Of a stretch of 36,031 nt of DNA, positions 17,341 to 26,289 are shown piece after piece (position 1 is the stretch's first letter; every line of letters starts with the position of its first letter). The stretch comes from a virus. Below the pieces are notes generated by a model. It was not told the origin of the DNA, searched no databases, and was given only the letters and a program-made list of their open reading frames with translations. The position numbers and the translations under genes were made by a program. Where the stretch lies: the IMG/VR virus record IMGVR_UViG_3300033143_002120, positions 1-36,031 of that record; one strand, 5' to 3'.

Positions 17341-18531
17341 TTATAATAAAAATTTATCGCTGGAAGCTTTTTCAAAGTCTTCATCAGACATAGATAAAGG
17401 ATTAAATTGTTCCTTTGTCTTGCCACCAGCAACGCTTTTTGTGGAACTCGCAGCTCTTTTTCTATCTTTTAATTTTGGGTCCGAAGTTTTTTTACTAGTT
17501 TTTTCTGTATTAGTGTCAGTGTTTTCTTCAACATTATCTGGTTTAGCTTCAAAACTTCCAGCATCATGCATTGCATCACCAACTTGCTTATACGCATCCA
17601 AATCCGTTACGCCTGTAAGTCTGCCTAACGCTCGTTCTTGCTCAACCACCTCCGAAATTTGTTCGTAAATGCCTGTCGCAACATGTTCATTAATTATCTT
17701 AATGATATTTGGATTTTCTAATAATACCTCTCTACTGGACTCATCCATCTTATTGCTTATGATGTCGATAGTTTGGTTGAAAGAGTCTGTGTCTTGAATG
17801 TCATCAAGTATTCCATCTAGTTCCACTTCTTTATCATTTACAGTGTAAGTCTTGGTGTTTTTATACCCAGTTTCACCTTCAATGTCAATTTCTAATGGGT
17901 CTAACCCACTTTCTTTGATTAACTTCTTAATAGCTTCTGGATTTTTCTTTTCCAGGTCTATTAAGTAAGTTAATTTACTTTCATCAAGTAAATCATTATT
18001 TTCTAACATTTTAATAAGTTTTAGGTTAGGTTTCAAGCCAGCCATTTTCTTATTATAATTAGCACCCATTTGCATGAGTGTTCGTGCATCATCAACGTTA
18101 TCAATCTGCATATCCCGATTATTAGCACGGAAAGGTGCAGTTAACCGTTCATACTCAGCTTTATAGTCAATATCTGAAGTTTCATCTGTTTTAGAATCAG
18201 TTTCTTCATCTTTATTATCTTTAGTATCAACATCATCTTCTTTTGTATCAGAATCATCAGTTGAATCATCAGAAGCATCAGTATCTTCTTTTTTATCAGA
18301 ATCTACTTCGGAATCTTCTTCATTGGCTTCTTCTTCTTGCATTTCTTCTTTGCCATCATCAGATTCCTCTTCATTGTTATCATCTTCAGCTTTTTCGGCA
18401 TTTTCTTCTTCTTCTGCAGTTTTTTCATCATCTAAATCATCTAAAGAAAAATTAGCAAAATCTTCATCTGAAACGCCCAGGGGACTCGTTTCCAAGTCCT
18501 CCTGTTCTAAATCTTCATTTTCATCAGCCAT
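17341..18531 (-). CDS. Scaffolding protein candidate (highly acidic)
   Basis: A 396-residue protein. Residues about 1-125 are extremely acidic and low-complexity (runs of Asp, Glu, Ser, Lys), the middle is helical, and the last 50 residues are basic. This polarity, and its place immediately before the major capsid gene, are typical of phage scaffolding proteins that bind the capsid through a basic C-terminal helix. The short motif SDEDF occurs near both ends (SDEDFANFSLDDL at residues 20-32 and SMSDEDFEKASSDKFLL at the C-terminus), a possible duplicated docking peptide. No protease residues are evident, so a separate or host protease would be needed for any processing. Confidence 0.75.
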   Translation of the reverse strand: MADENEDLEQEDLETSPLGVSDEDFANFSLDDLDDEKTAEEEENAEKAEDDNNEEESDDGKEEMQEEEANEEDSEVDSDKKEDTDASDDSTDDSDTKEDDVDTKDNKDEETDSKTDETSDIDYKAEYERLTAPFRANNRDMQIDNVDDARTLMQMGANYNKKMAGLKPNLKLIKMLENNDLLDESKLTYLIDLEKKNPEAIKKLIKESGLDPLEIDIEGETGYKNTKTYTVNDKEVELDGILDDIQDTDSFNQTIDIISNKMDESSREVLLENPNIIKIINEHVATGIYEQISEVVEQERALGRLTGVTDLDAYKQVGDAMHDAGSFEAKPDNVEENTDTNTEKTSKKTSDPKLKDRKRAASSTKSVAGGKTKEQFNPLSMSDEDFEKASSDKFLL

Positions 18532-18533
18532 GA

Positions 18534-18878
18534 TTATTCTTCCTCATTCAACAATTCGTTGTGAGTTTGCTGGTCAGCAGCAATTGCATTTTGTGCCATA
18601 CGGCCCATTTGCATAATTGAGGTGAAATATTTACGAACTTGACCAATTGCAACCATTTGTTTATCAATGGTAGTTTGAGATTCCATATCTTGCATTTGGT
18701 CATCTTCACGGAGTAATACCAGGCGAGATGCTTCACGCTTAAAATAATTTTCTTCAATAACTTCCTTAAAGTCTTTACTTTTAGCTAAACGCTGAAAAGA
18801 TTCCATTAATTCAATAGAACCTTTTGCTTGTTCAATTGATAATTCTACTTGTTCTAACTGCTCTTGTGCTTCGCTCAT
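18534..18878 (-). CDS. Small coiled-coil protein between portal and scaffold genes
   Basis: A 114-residue, almost wholly helical acidic protein (MSEAQEQLEQVELSIEQAKG...), with Met/Gln-rich middle (QMQDMESQTTIDKQMVAIGQ) and a short C-terminus ending NEEE. It lies two bases before the scaffold-like gene, with a GAGGAC-type ribosome-binding site. In N4-like gene order the slot between portal and capsid holds small head genes of unknown role. A head-assembly function is inferred from position only. Confidence 0.75.
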   Translation of the reverse strand: MSEAQEQLEQVELSIEQAKGSIELMESFQRLAKSKDFKEVIEENYFKREASRLVLLREDDQMQDMESQTTIDKQMVAIGQVRKYFTSIMQMGRMAQNAIAADQQTHNELLNEEE

Positions 18879-18931
18879 TTTCTCGTGTCCTCTTGTTGAG
18901 TTGAGATAAACAATATTTTTAATTTAATTGT

Positions 18932-20839
18932 TTATAGTTGTGTTGATGCAGGTGCACCTTCTTCTTCATCTGGAGACAATATACTATCTGCCGCCTTTAA
19001 ATCTAATTGTGTTGCTCGGTCATGGTCTTTCTTAGTTAATTCACGACTTTCTGTAACACCATCTTCTTGTTCAATAAAGTTCAAATCACTTTGGTCAGAC
19101 TCACTATGTAATTTACGTGCTTTACCAATTTCAGTATCTGTTTTAGCTTTCTTAAGGTCAACATCCACTGTATTTTCTTTTGCTTTAGCACCTTCATTAG
19201 CAACTTGTGCACGAAGTAACTCAATTTCTAATTGAGCTTTTTCTACTGCCATTGGGTCTGGTTCTGGTTTATATTCTTGTAATTCCTTAGCTAAAGTAGG
19301 CATTTTACGTAACCGGGCAATATCTACAAGTATAATTTTAGACATTGATGCATCCATATTATTACCCATAGTTTGTAACATAAATGACAATTCACGAGCT
19401 TTAGCGTCATCTGCTTCTGCAGTACTAATTGTTAAATTTATATCAAAATTACCTTCTAAATCATCCCGACGAACAGTAATAAATTCTTCATTAGTAATGC
19501 GAACTATTTCCTCTTCATCTAAAAATTCAGCATTCATACTAATTATTTTACGGGCAATATCTTTCATACCTTGAGCCAAACGACGTAATATGCCTAATTC
19601 TCGTTTAGCAGTAGCATCTAAAGCATTATGTTGACCACCAACAGTATCGCCTAATGCATTACCTGTAATCCCCTGGTGAAATGCTTTAATACCGGAAATA
19701 CTCTCTGCTTCTGCATGCTGAACATTAAGCATAAATTCTGCACTACGAGGAATTTCAGGGAAAGTATGCATATAAATTGAATTTTGTGGATTATCACCAG
19801 GATTAGCATTAAATTCGTAATCCATACCTTTATCAAATTTACGTTTATTAGTAACGTCTAATGCACCTTTTTTAATACCGGTTTGTGCATTTGCACTACG
19901 ACCCATAATATCTAGCATTCCCCGGGTAACAGCACCAATAATTTGTTGATTATCTTCTAATAATTCGCCATCAGGCTCACCATAAACAGATTTACGGACC
20001 GGTAAATATTGTACTGATATAAATGGGAGTTTTTGGTCAGGAAAAGGATTCTCTTCCAAACGAATCATTACATTTCCTACCCAGGTAGAAACAATAGGTT
20101 TTACTTCACCAGAACCATCAATATCCCAATATCCCCAATATTCATATGCTACAAATTTCTTACGGGGTTTATCAGAAAAATTAAAAGAACCTTCATCTTG
20201 ACTAAAATGGTCTGGTTCAGAAAGGACAGAATTATTTTCAACATTAATTTTATCTAAATTTTTATATTTACCTGTTTTCTTTAAATCACTTAAAGAAGTT
20301 TCAAAACTATAAATAATAAATTTAGCTTCAGATAAATCACCTTTACATGATGGGTCAATTGTTAAATTACGATAATCACATACTTCTACTGTAGGATGAT
20401 TTTTAAGAGTAGTAATTTCTTCTTCAGTTTGGGTATCAATCTGAATAGCAACTAATGGTTGCCCACGTTGCATTGCTGCTTTATGAGTATTTTGTTCTTC
20501 AATAGGTAATTCAGCAAATGCTTCTGGATTAGTTTGCATTAAATAATGACGTTGTTGAAATTTACGCAAATCATCAGGGTCTTCTGATACTTGAAGTTCA
20601 TAAACAGGAACTTCTATTTTTTCTACATTTTCTTCAAATGCCCAACCAACACGAACAACTACTGTACCTTCATCAACTGCAGTACGTACATATTCATCAA
20701 TAAATTTAATTTTTTGAATTTTAGTATTAAATTGATTATTGAGTACCAGGCCATTTTGAATTGCAGCATGCTTATCTTCGTAACTTACAGGTGCTGTATT
20801 AAAAATATCATCAGTGCTTAGAAAAGGTTCACTGCTTGT
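18932..20839 (-). pseudogene. Portal protein, main body (frame-disrupted gene)
   Basis: The reading frame is open from 20839, just after a TAA at 20840-20842, to the stop at 18932: 635 sense codons. It has no ATG or GTG start until well inside; the only nearby start is a TTG at 20569 without a ribosome-binding site, so this is not an independent gene. The upstream part reads SEPFLSTDDIFNTAPVSYED, then QFNTKIQKIKFIDEYVRTAV and VVVRVGWAFEE, a sequence pattern I know from N4-type portal proteins, and then continues through the annotated middle (TIDPSCKGDL, GITGNALGDTVGGQHNALDA). The acidic C-terminus follows. The portal ring is the DNA entry and exit vertex. The N-terminal part lies in another frame at 20818-21090; see that entry. 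Confidence 0.85.
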
Positions 20840-21090
20840 TTACGAATTAACTTAGGTACTATTGAAGATTTCCCTTTAACTTTCGCTCGTTTGGCTTTAC
20901 CAGTAATATTTAAGTTATCTAACCATGTATCTACGTTTACTACATGAGTATCATGGTCAGATTTAGAATCTTCTAAATCTTGTTTTAAATCACGAACAGT
21001 AGGTTCATTTTCCCAATCAGTAAATGAATTTTCTGGGTCAGAACTAACATCAATATCAACTACATTAATATCTGTATCATTAGATGACAT
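20818..21090 (-). pseudogene. Portal protein, N-terminal fragment (frame-disrupted gene)
   Basis: A 90-residue frame with an AGGA ribosome-binding site six bases before its ATG. The first 60 residues are acidic; then KGKSSIVPKLIRKQAVNLF precedes a TAA. N4-type portals, as I recall them, read roughly [23 protein letters not shown] here. In this window KQA is in this frame and SEPFLST follows in the minus-one frame, with the EWRYSAL part absent. A loss of 22 bases between the codons for KQ(A) and S(EPF) explains both the missing residues and the frame change. It is a real deletion, an assembly error or, less likely, a site of ribosomal frameshifting. Together the two parts make about 720 residues, a normal portal length. 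Confidence 0.85.
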
Positions 21091-21166
21091 AGATTGTTCC
21101 TGTTCTTATTTGTAATAAAATAACCATATTATCGGATTGTACCCATGTTTTATTCAATAAACCAGA

Positions 21167-21670
21167 CTAATCTTCTTCAAAAGCAGGTGGAACAGCTAAC
21201 TGCTCTCTTCGTTTTTCTGCTTTTTTAGCTTTAAATGCACTTTTCATTTCACTAAATTTTGAAATAGCATTAGGCACATCTTTAAAGATTACACGAGAAC
21301 CAAACCAAAAAGTAATAACAGTCCACATAATATTAAGAATTACTGGGTCAATTGTTCCTGTATCTGGAGCAACCCACCAACCAAATAATACACCCATTAC
21401 CCAGAAAGTAATAAATGGTCTAACAGACCGGTTCATTCCATCAATAAATATATCAAACCAACTATCATGATGAGGTATTACCATAGCCCGGGCACTTTCC
21501 TGGGATTTATCTCCAGCAGCCAGGTCTTCTAAACTATTATTATGAATTGTTTCAGCTGAAGGATTCCATCGGTCAACAGCATCAGAAACTTGGCTTACAA
21601 CACCTTTACCATTGGAACTTGAGCCAAACAACATACCAATACCAGAACCTAATACTGAAAAAATATTCAT
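21167..21670 (-). CDS. Holin of 3TM (GTA_holin_3TM-like) family
   Basis: A 167-residue protein resembling the 3TM holin family: an N-terminal Gly-rich hydrophobic segment (FSVLGSGIGMLFG), the signature DRWNPSAETIHNNS, then SWFDIFIDGMNRSVRPFITF leading into a first clear membrane helix (about residues 84-101, FWVMGVLFGWWV), and a second (about 108-125, VILNIMWTVITFWFGSRVIF). The charged C-terminus (KAKKAEKRREQ) would be cytoplasmic. Holins form timed lesions in the inner membrane that release the endolysin. The amidase gene is about 0.7 kb upstream in the same operon, with two small membrane genes in between. Confidence 0.8.
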   Translation of the reverse strand: MNIFSVLGSGIGMLFGSSSNGKGVVSQVSDAVDRWNPSAETIHNNSLEDLAAGDKSQESARAMVIPHHDSWFDIFIDGMNRSVRPFITFWVMGVLFGWWVAPDTGTIDPVILNIMWTVITFWFGSRVIFKDVPNAISKFSEMKSAFKAKKAEKRREQLAVPPAFEED

Positions 21671-21671
21671 C

Positions 21672-21959
21672 TTATTCGCCTTTTAAATTTTTAATTTCTG
21701 TTTCAACATTAATTATCAATGCTCGAAGCATAGCTTTCTTTTGTGCACTTTGTTCATATAATAACTGAGTTTGATACGCAGCAATTTTACTATTTAATCT
21801 ACGAATTTCTGCTTTAATCTGGCTAACTTCATAACTAACAATAGTTACATATCGTGCATCACCAGCCCAAGTAATGACATTATAACCAGCAATCCAAAAA
21901 ACCAATATAGAACCCCATATAGTTTTTGCGTTACTAAAAAATTTAGCTAATTTTTCCAT
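21672..21959 (-). CDS. Small membrane protein with coiled coil, possible spanin-like
   Basis: A 95-residue protein with one membrane segment near the N-terminus (about residues 14-32, WGSILVFWIAGYNVITWAG). A long charged coiled coil follows (VSQIKAEIRRLNSKIAAYQT and the rest of the C-terminus). An N-in, C-out anchor followed by a periplasmic coiled coil is the layout of inner-membrane spanin subunits (Rz-like), and it lies in the lysis block, one base from the holin gene. I see no lipoprotein partner nearby, so the spanin label stays tentative. It may instead be an accessory lysis or membrane protein. Confidence 0.7.
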   Translation of the reverse strand: MEKLAKFFSNAKTIWGSILVFWIAGYNVITWAGDARYVTIVSYEVSQIKAEIRRLNSKIAAYQTQLLYEQSAQKKAMLRALIINVETEIKNLKGE

Positions 21960-21962
21960 AGT

Positions 21963-22385
21963 TTATTTACGCTTTGTTATTTCTTCTATTTTATCTAATA
22001 TTATTTGATTAGACATATGTAAACTTTGTTCTGCATGTTTCCGTGCATCCCATGCTTGAAATGCTGCAGTACCAGCAATCGTAAGCATTATTAATGTAGC
22101 ATATATTTTTAAGTCCGTTTTTTTCACAAAAGCCTCATAATATTCAGCAGAGTGGTCTTCCATTTTTTGTTTTAAATTAGCTTCACATTTACGTCTATCA
22201 TTATTAGCGTGTTCAATAGCAGTTTTAATTTCTATTGAATCTTTATTTTCACTAGCAATACTTTTTAAAACACTTTTACTAATTTCAGCACATGTCTTTT
22301 CAATATTTGTTAAACGAAAATTAGTATTCAAACTATCTTTTATTTCTTTTACATCTTCTTCTGTGTATACCTTTGCTTCTGGCAT
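21963..22385 (-). CDS. Membrane protein with N-terminal coiled coil, lysis-region
   Basis: A 140-residue protein. Residues 1-100 are charged helix with two Cys (KTCAEIS, RKCEANL). Residues about 113-131 form a single membrane helix (IYATLIMLTIAGTAAFQAW), and the short C-terminus is charged (SNQIILDKIEEITKRK). The position between amidase and holin genes, and the single TM, suggest a lysis regulator or class-III-like holin or antiholin; no family motif decides this. It starts seven bases after the amidase stop. Confidence 0.7.
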   Translation of the reverse strand: MPEAKVYTEEDVKEIKDSLNTNFRLTNIEKTCAEISKSVLKSIASENKDSIEIKTAIEHANNDRRKCEANLKQKMEDHSAEYYEAFVKKTDLKIYATLIMLTIAGTAAFQAWDARKHAEQSLHMSNQIILDKIEEITKRK

Positions 22386-22392
22386 TTTCTTA

Positions 22393-22872
22393 TTATCCTA
22401 AATCATTTAAAAACTGTTGCCAGGGAAAACCTACCCCCGGGTCTACTTTACGTTCAGGAGATATATCACTATGACGTACTATTTTTTTAATAGGCCATAA
22501 GTCAATCCATTCTCTAACTTGCAATACACCTGCTTCATATTGCTCATCTGTTATGTAATTATGTTTGATTGCTTCAAGAAAAGACATATAACTATGCTGT
22601 CCTGGTACTAAAAATTCTAATCCAAGTGAATTAGTATTAAAACCTGCTGCATGATAAGCACTTTCATTATCATTTCTACAACGATAATTTGTACCATCTG
22701 GTGCAATTAAAGAATGTGCAGATAAACCAATACTATTTAAATAATGTACTGCATGATTATTCCATTCATTACCAGCAATAAATTCACCCATAGCATGAAT
22801 AACTATTGTATCTGGAAATTGTATACCAAGTTTATCTCCAGCATTTAAATGTATTTCTTTATTTATATTCAT
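22393..22872 (-). CDS. Endolysin, N-acetylmuramoyl-L-alanine amidase (Amidase_2 family)
   Basis: A 159-residue zinc amidase that cleaves the bond between MurNAc and L-Ala in peptidoglycan. The family's zinc ligands are visible: His26 in DTIVIHAMGE, His134 in IVRHSDISPERKVDPG and Asp144 in the same segment (KVDPG). The substrate-side segment NSLGLEFLVPGQHS, the AHSLIAPDGTNYRCRNDNES strand pair and YHAAG also match the fold. The length is that of the bare catalytic domain, with no signal peptide, so export depends on the holin downstream. The ribosome-binding site region is short, and the gene lies 14 bases after the beta-propeller gene. Confidence 0.9.
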   Translation of the reverse strand: MNINKEIHLNAGDKLGIQFPDTIVIHAMGEFIAGNEWNNHAVHYLNSIGLSAHSLIAPDGTNYRCRNDNESAYHAAGFNTNSLGLEFLVPGQHSYMSFLEAIKHNYITDEQYEAGVLQVREWIDLWPIKKIVRHSDISPERKVDPGVGFPWQQFLNDLG

Positions 22873-22886
22873 CTAATATTTTTATC

Positions 22887-23843
22887 CTAAACTGGTGGAA
22901 CCCAAACAATATCATTTATATTACTTGCTGGATTAGTTCTTACTGTCCATGTAATTAAATCTGGAGATGTATATAAAGCAGCTGATATAGCAAGAGCATA
23001 CAAATCTAACTCAGGACTATATGAAAGAGCAGTAGCAGTAGACGTAACAAGTGGTCCAGTTTTTTGTGACCAAGTAATACCATCAGCTGATGTTATAATA
23101 TATGGGCTTCCTGCATTTGCTTCATATGTTCCTGATGCAACAAATTGTGAACCATCCCAAATAATGTCATATAATGATTCACTATATCCTGTACCTGTAC
23201 TTCTTTGTGTCCAAGTAATACCATCAGGGGAAGTATATACTTGTGAATCACTTGTTATTGCTCCACCAACTGCACACCAAACAGAACCATTCCATGCTAC
23301 ACCAAATAAATTAGATGCACTTTGTGATTCTGTCCATGTTATTCCATTTGAAGACCGCATTATGTTCTCACCAACAAGTATCCATTGAGAACCATTATGA
23401 GTCACATCTCGACTTATTTTTCCTGTTCCTGGATTAGTTCGTTCAATCCAAGTAGTGCCATCTATTGATGTTATAATATATGTATCTAAAGCATCATCAC
23501 CAACAAATATAATCATACTTCCATCAGAACCACCACCACGAATAGAAACATTATCAGGTGCAGAACGTTGAGTCCAAGTAAGACCATCATCTTCAGAAGA
23601 ATGTAATAATGAATCTCCAGTAGCTGCATTACCACCCGCAGCCAAAAAACCATTATCAAGTGCTGCTTCAACAGCGTAATGATGATGATTACCATCATTA
23701 GAAATTTCATCCCACGTAATACCATCAGTGGAACGAAGCATTGTTGTATCTCCAGACAATGCACCTACAGCCATAAAATAATTACCACTTATTCCACCAG
23801 CTTGTGCTCGATGTCCTGCAGCTGCACGTAAACCTTTAAGCAT
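22887..23843 (-). CDS. Seven-bladed Asp-box beta-propeller, putative receptor-binding protein
   Basis: The ATG at 23843 overlaps the stop of the upstream fibre gene (ATGCTTAA), so I prefer it to a TTG at 23855. The 318-residue product contains seven copies of the S-x-D-G-x-T-W Asp-box (RSTDGITWDE, HSSEDDGLTW, TSIDGTTWIE, RSSNGITWTE, TSPDGITWTQ, TSADGITWSQ, TSPDLITWTV), with the Trp residues at 44, 90, 132, 170, 211, 258 and 299, about 42 apart. This is the layout of BNR/sialidase-like beta-propellers. No sialidase Arg triad or FRIP motif can be seen, so binding rather than hydrolysis is likely. It sits last in the fibre block, before the endolysin. Confidence 0.85.
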   Translation of the reverse strand: MLKGLRAAAGHRAQAGGISGNYFMAVGALSGDTTMLRSTDGITWDEISNDGNHHHYAVEAALDNGFLAAGGNAATGDSLLHSSEDDGLTWTQRSAPDNVSIRGGGSDGSMIIFVGDDALDTYIITSIDGTTWIERTNPGTGKISRDVTHNGSQWILVGENIMRSSNGITWTESQSASNLFGVAWNGSVWCAVGGAITSDSQVYTSPDGITWTQRSTGTGYSESLYDIIWDGSQFVASGTYEANAGSPYIITSADGITWSQKTGPLVTSTATALSYSPELDLYALAISAALYTSPDLITWTVRTNPASNINDIVWVPPV

Positions 23844-25695
23844 AATTCTGTCCAACTAAATTAGCTCGCCAAGTAGTACCGCTATCATAAGTAAACATTG
23901 TTACAACATCTTCATTACCAGCAGTAGTTCCCCATGTTGGAACTGTACCACCATCCCACTTAACAGAAGCAGGAAACGTTGGAGTACGTCCAGCACCAGA
24001 ATGTTTTAATATAAGTGTTGCAGTTATTGTTCTTGTGGTTATAGGAATATTTGAAAAAGTAAGTGCCACATCACCTGTCATTGTTATTTCAAATACTGAA
24101 CCATTAGTAAAATTAAGGTCATATGCAGAAGCTTGTGTAGTAGCTAATTGTTTTTCTGAAAAATGATTAGCAAACATACCACCTAATTCAGTTACAGCAG
24201 CTAAAATACCATTAAAGAAAAGCTGAACATAAGGAGTTGCGCCACCAATTAAAATACCATTTTTACTTACACCTGATGAATTATAAGATGCAAGGTTTAT
24301 TGTTCCTCCGTTAACGTACTCTCTGATGTATAATATACCAGTCGTGTTTTCAAAGATTGCATTGCTACCACTATGAAGCCATCTAGCATCGTTAGTAGTT
24401 CCTAAGTATAAAATCTTATTATCAACAAGACTTATATTTCCACCAAAGGTTGCATTGCCTGAATTATCTAAGGTTAAAGATGTTGTCCATGATATAACTG
24501 TATCTTCTGTACCAGAAGATGCGACCTGAAAAGTATGGGTGCCATTATTTTGAGTATGATTAGCAGCTTCGTTAGTTGTTATATATTTCCATGCTCCATC
24601 AAAGTAAGCGTTGTCTGAAAAAATAATGCCTGAACCGGCTTTTGTTGCAAATAAAGTTCCAGTTAAACCAATCTGTAGTGCAGATTGACCAGCATCCCAC
24701 GCTTCAGGAGTTACACCAATACCAACATTCTCATTTGAATCAATTGTTATTGCTATAGCATTAGCAGCGGAATCTATTGCTACATCTAATGCAGCTAAAA
24801 ATGATTTTTCAGAATCTGAATACTCGTTAGTATCTGCATTGCTTTCATAAGAAATTTTAATAGAAGCAGCATCTAAATTTTTATTAAGAACTGTCCAATG
24901 TGATTCAAGAGTTGGGTCATCCTGTTCTGCAATAAGAACATCACCAACCTCTAAATTTACTGTAAAAAATGCTGTACCTGCTACTTCAACTGCATACATA
25001 TAACCACGCAATATTCCAGCAGGAGCGGTATCTAAATTTGGGGTATTAGTTGATGCGTTATAGCCAGATTGATATGAAACATTACTTGCAACAGTGTCAT
25101 CAACATATTTTTTAACTGATTGTTGCGTAGGAACTTTAGTTGCTAAATCAGAGGCCATAGTATCTTCATCAATAACAAATTGCATTGATGCAGTACTGGT
25201 ATCACCTTCTTGTACAGCAGTATCTAATAACGCTCCATCAGCAGAAATATCACGACCATCAATAGTTTCACTAGCAGCCATAATAATACTATTATTAAGT
25301 GTTATGTCACCAGTTGAATTATTAATAGAAACAAAATCTACAGCACCATCTTTGCTTTTAATAATAAAACCAGTTGAATCAGCGTAAAGAATATTACTTT
25401 CTAAAAAATTTGCAGCAAGTAAATTTGTACCTAAATATAAGTTTGATGTAACTATTAAATCAGCAAGTGCCGTAACATTTTCACTTGAATCAATAGATAT
25501 TGCTGTAGAATTAGCAGCACTAGAAATAGCAGTAGTAAGTAAATCTAAAGCAGAACCATCAGTAGCAATATCCCGACCTTCAAGAGTATTAAGTATAGTA
25601 ATACTTCCATCAGCAGCAATTGTTATTGCAACAAGGTCTTGTGCAAAAGCTTGTATAACTTTTGCTATTTTAGAAAGATTATTAGATTGTCCCAT
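23836..25695 (-). CDS. Tail fibre protein (paralogue of the 559-residue fibre)
   Basis: A 619-residue fibre-like protein starting MGQSNNLSKIAKVIQAFAQD, similar to the start MGNSKNLSHIGESL of the 559-residue gene. Residues 167-278 (STASMQFVIDED to NKNLDAASIK) form a module clearly paralogous to residues 135-246 of that gene. Internal repeats occur: EGRDIATDGSALD with DGRDISADGALLD, and AISSAANSTAISIDSSENV with AIDSAANAIAITIDSNENV. The C-terminal domain (TFPASVKWDGGTVPTW ... FTYDSGTTWRANLVGQN) is a beta-sandwich end known from phage tail fibres. Presumably a host-recognition fibre. Confidence 0.85.
   Translation of the reverse strand: MGQSNNLSKIAKVIQAFAQDLVAITIAADGSITILNTLEGRDIATDGSALDLLTTAISSAANSTAISIDSSENVTALADLIVTSNLYLGTNLLAANFLESNILYADSTGFIIKSKDGAVDFVSINNSTGDITLNNSIIMAASETIDGRDISADGALLDTAVQEGDTSTASMQFVIDEDTMASDLATKVPTQQSVKKYVDDTVASNVSYQSGYNASTNTPNLDTAPAGILRGYMYAVEVAGTAFFTVNLEVGDVLIAEQDDPTLESHWTVLNKNLDAASIKISYESNADTNEYSDSEKSFLAALDVAIDSAANAIAITIDSNENVGIGVTPEAWDAGQSALQIGLTGTLFATKAGSGIIFSDNAYFDGAWKYITTNEAANHTQNNGTHTFQVASSGTEDTVISWTTSLTLDNSGNATFGGNISLVDNKILYLGTTNDARWLHSGSNAIFENTTGILYIREYVNGGTINLASYNSSGVSKNGILIGGATPYVQLFFNGILAAVTELGGMFANHFSEKQLATTQASAYDLNFTNGSVFEITMTGDVALTFSNIPITTRTITATLILKHSGAGRTPTFPASVKWDGGTVPTWGTTAGNEDVVTMFTYDSGTTWRANLVGQNYA
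24862..25197 (-). repeat. Duplicated tail-fibre module, copy 1
   Basis: About 112 codons of the 619-residue fibre match the same-length region of the 559-residue fibre at protein level: TKVPTQQSVKKYVDD, GYNASTNTPNLD, GDVLIAEQDDPTLES and NKNLDAASI have counterparts in order and spacing with no gaps apart from one residue. A duplicated adhesion or attachment module. Confidence 0.8.
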
Positions 25696-25698
25696 AAA

Positions 25699-26277
25699 TT
25701 ATACCGGCCATGTTGGTGTATTTATTTCATCATAAGCAATAATATTTGTAATAGTAATAAAACTATTTACATTAATAATTGCATCTTTTCCTGCTTGCCA
25801 TATATCAATTACATATTGAAAATCTATTGTAGGTGTTCTTGCAGCAGGAGTAATAGATAACCATTGTTCTTTTATTAAATCTAATTGGTCAAAAGAACTA
25901 ACTCCTGGTATTCGTAATTGTATACGGCGTAATCCTTCATTTTTAATAGTAATAATTTTACTTTGTCTTTGTTCTTCTAAAGATAAAGAAGGTATATTTC
26001 GTAATGCTTGCGCTGCTAATAAATCGTCATAAGCATTAATAATATTTTCTATTTCTAAATTAATTTCAGGTATTATATCTTTTAATCCAGATGAAGTATT
26101 AATAGCAAATCTATTAGCACTATCATCTAAATCATAAATAATTTCATTATATGGATTTACAGGAAGATACCCTGCTTGACCATAATCAAGTGCAAAATTT
26201 TCTAAAGTTTCCATGTAATTGTTATTATCTATTTTAATAAAAATTAAATTATGCGGGTGATAATGATAAATTTTCAT
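25699..26277 (-). CDS. Tail fibre assembly/chaperone-like protein
   Basis: A 192-residue protein with an AAGGAT ribosome-binding site seven bases before its ATG. The N-terminus (MKIYHYHPHNLIFIK) is strand-rich, followed by PVNPYNEIIYDLDDS. Then come long helices with SLSLEEQRQSKIITIKNEGL and QLRIPGVSSFDQLDLIKEQW. Small fibre-assembly chaperones are often encoded directly beside the fibre they help, with a short N-terminal beta part and helical C-terminal part; the position between two paralogous fibre genes supports this. No named family is certain. Confidence 0.65.
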   Translation of the reverse strand: MKIYHYHPHNLIFIKIDNNNYMETLENFALDYGQAGYLPVNPYNEIIYDLDDSANRFAINTSSGLKDIIPEINLEIENIINAYDDLLAAQALRNIPSLSLEEQRQSKIITIKNEGLRRIQLRIPGVSSFDQLDLIKEQWLSITPAARTPTIDFQYVIDIWQAGKDAIINVNSFITITNIIAYDEINTPTWPV

Positions 26278-26289
26278 TGTTATCCTTAT

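Noticed and set aside
20569-20571. TTG as an independent start for the main portal part
   Set aside because: The frame stays open far upstream to 20839 and encodes recognisable portal sequence there; the TTG has no ribosome-binding site.
20818-20839. Programmed minus-one frameshift joining the portal parts
   Set aside because: Only a weak CTT-TTC-TAA site is present, no slippery heptamer or downstream pseudoknot is evident, and the joined protein would still lack expected residues. Kept as an unlikely alternative in the portal finding.
22887-23855. Sialidase activity for the Asp-box protein
   Set aside because: Asp-boxes show only the propeller fold; the catalytic Arg triad, Tyr/Glu pair and FRIP motif were not found.
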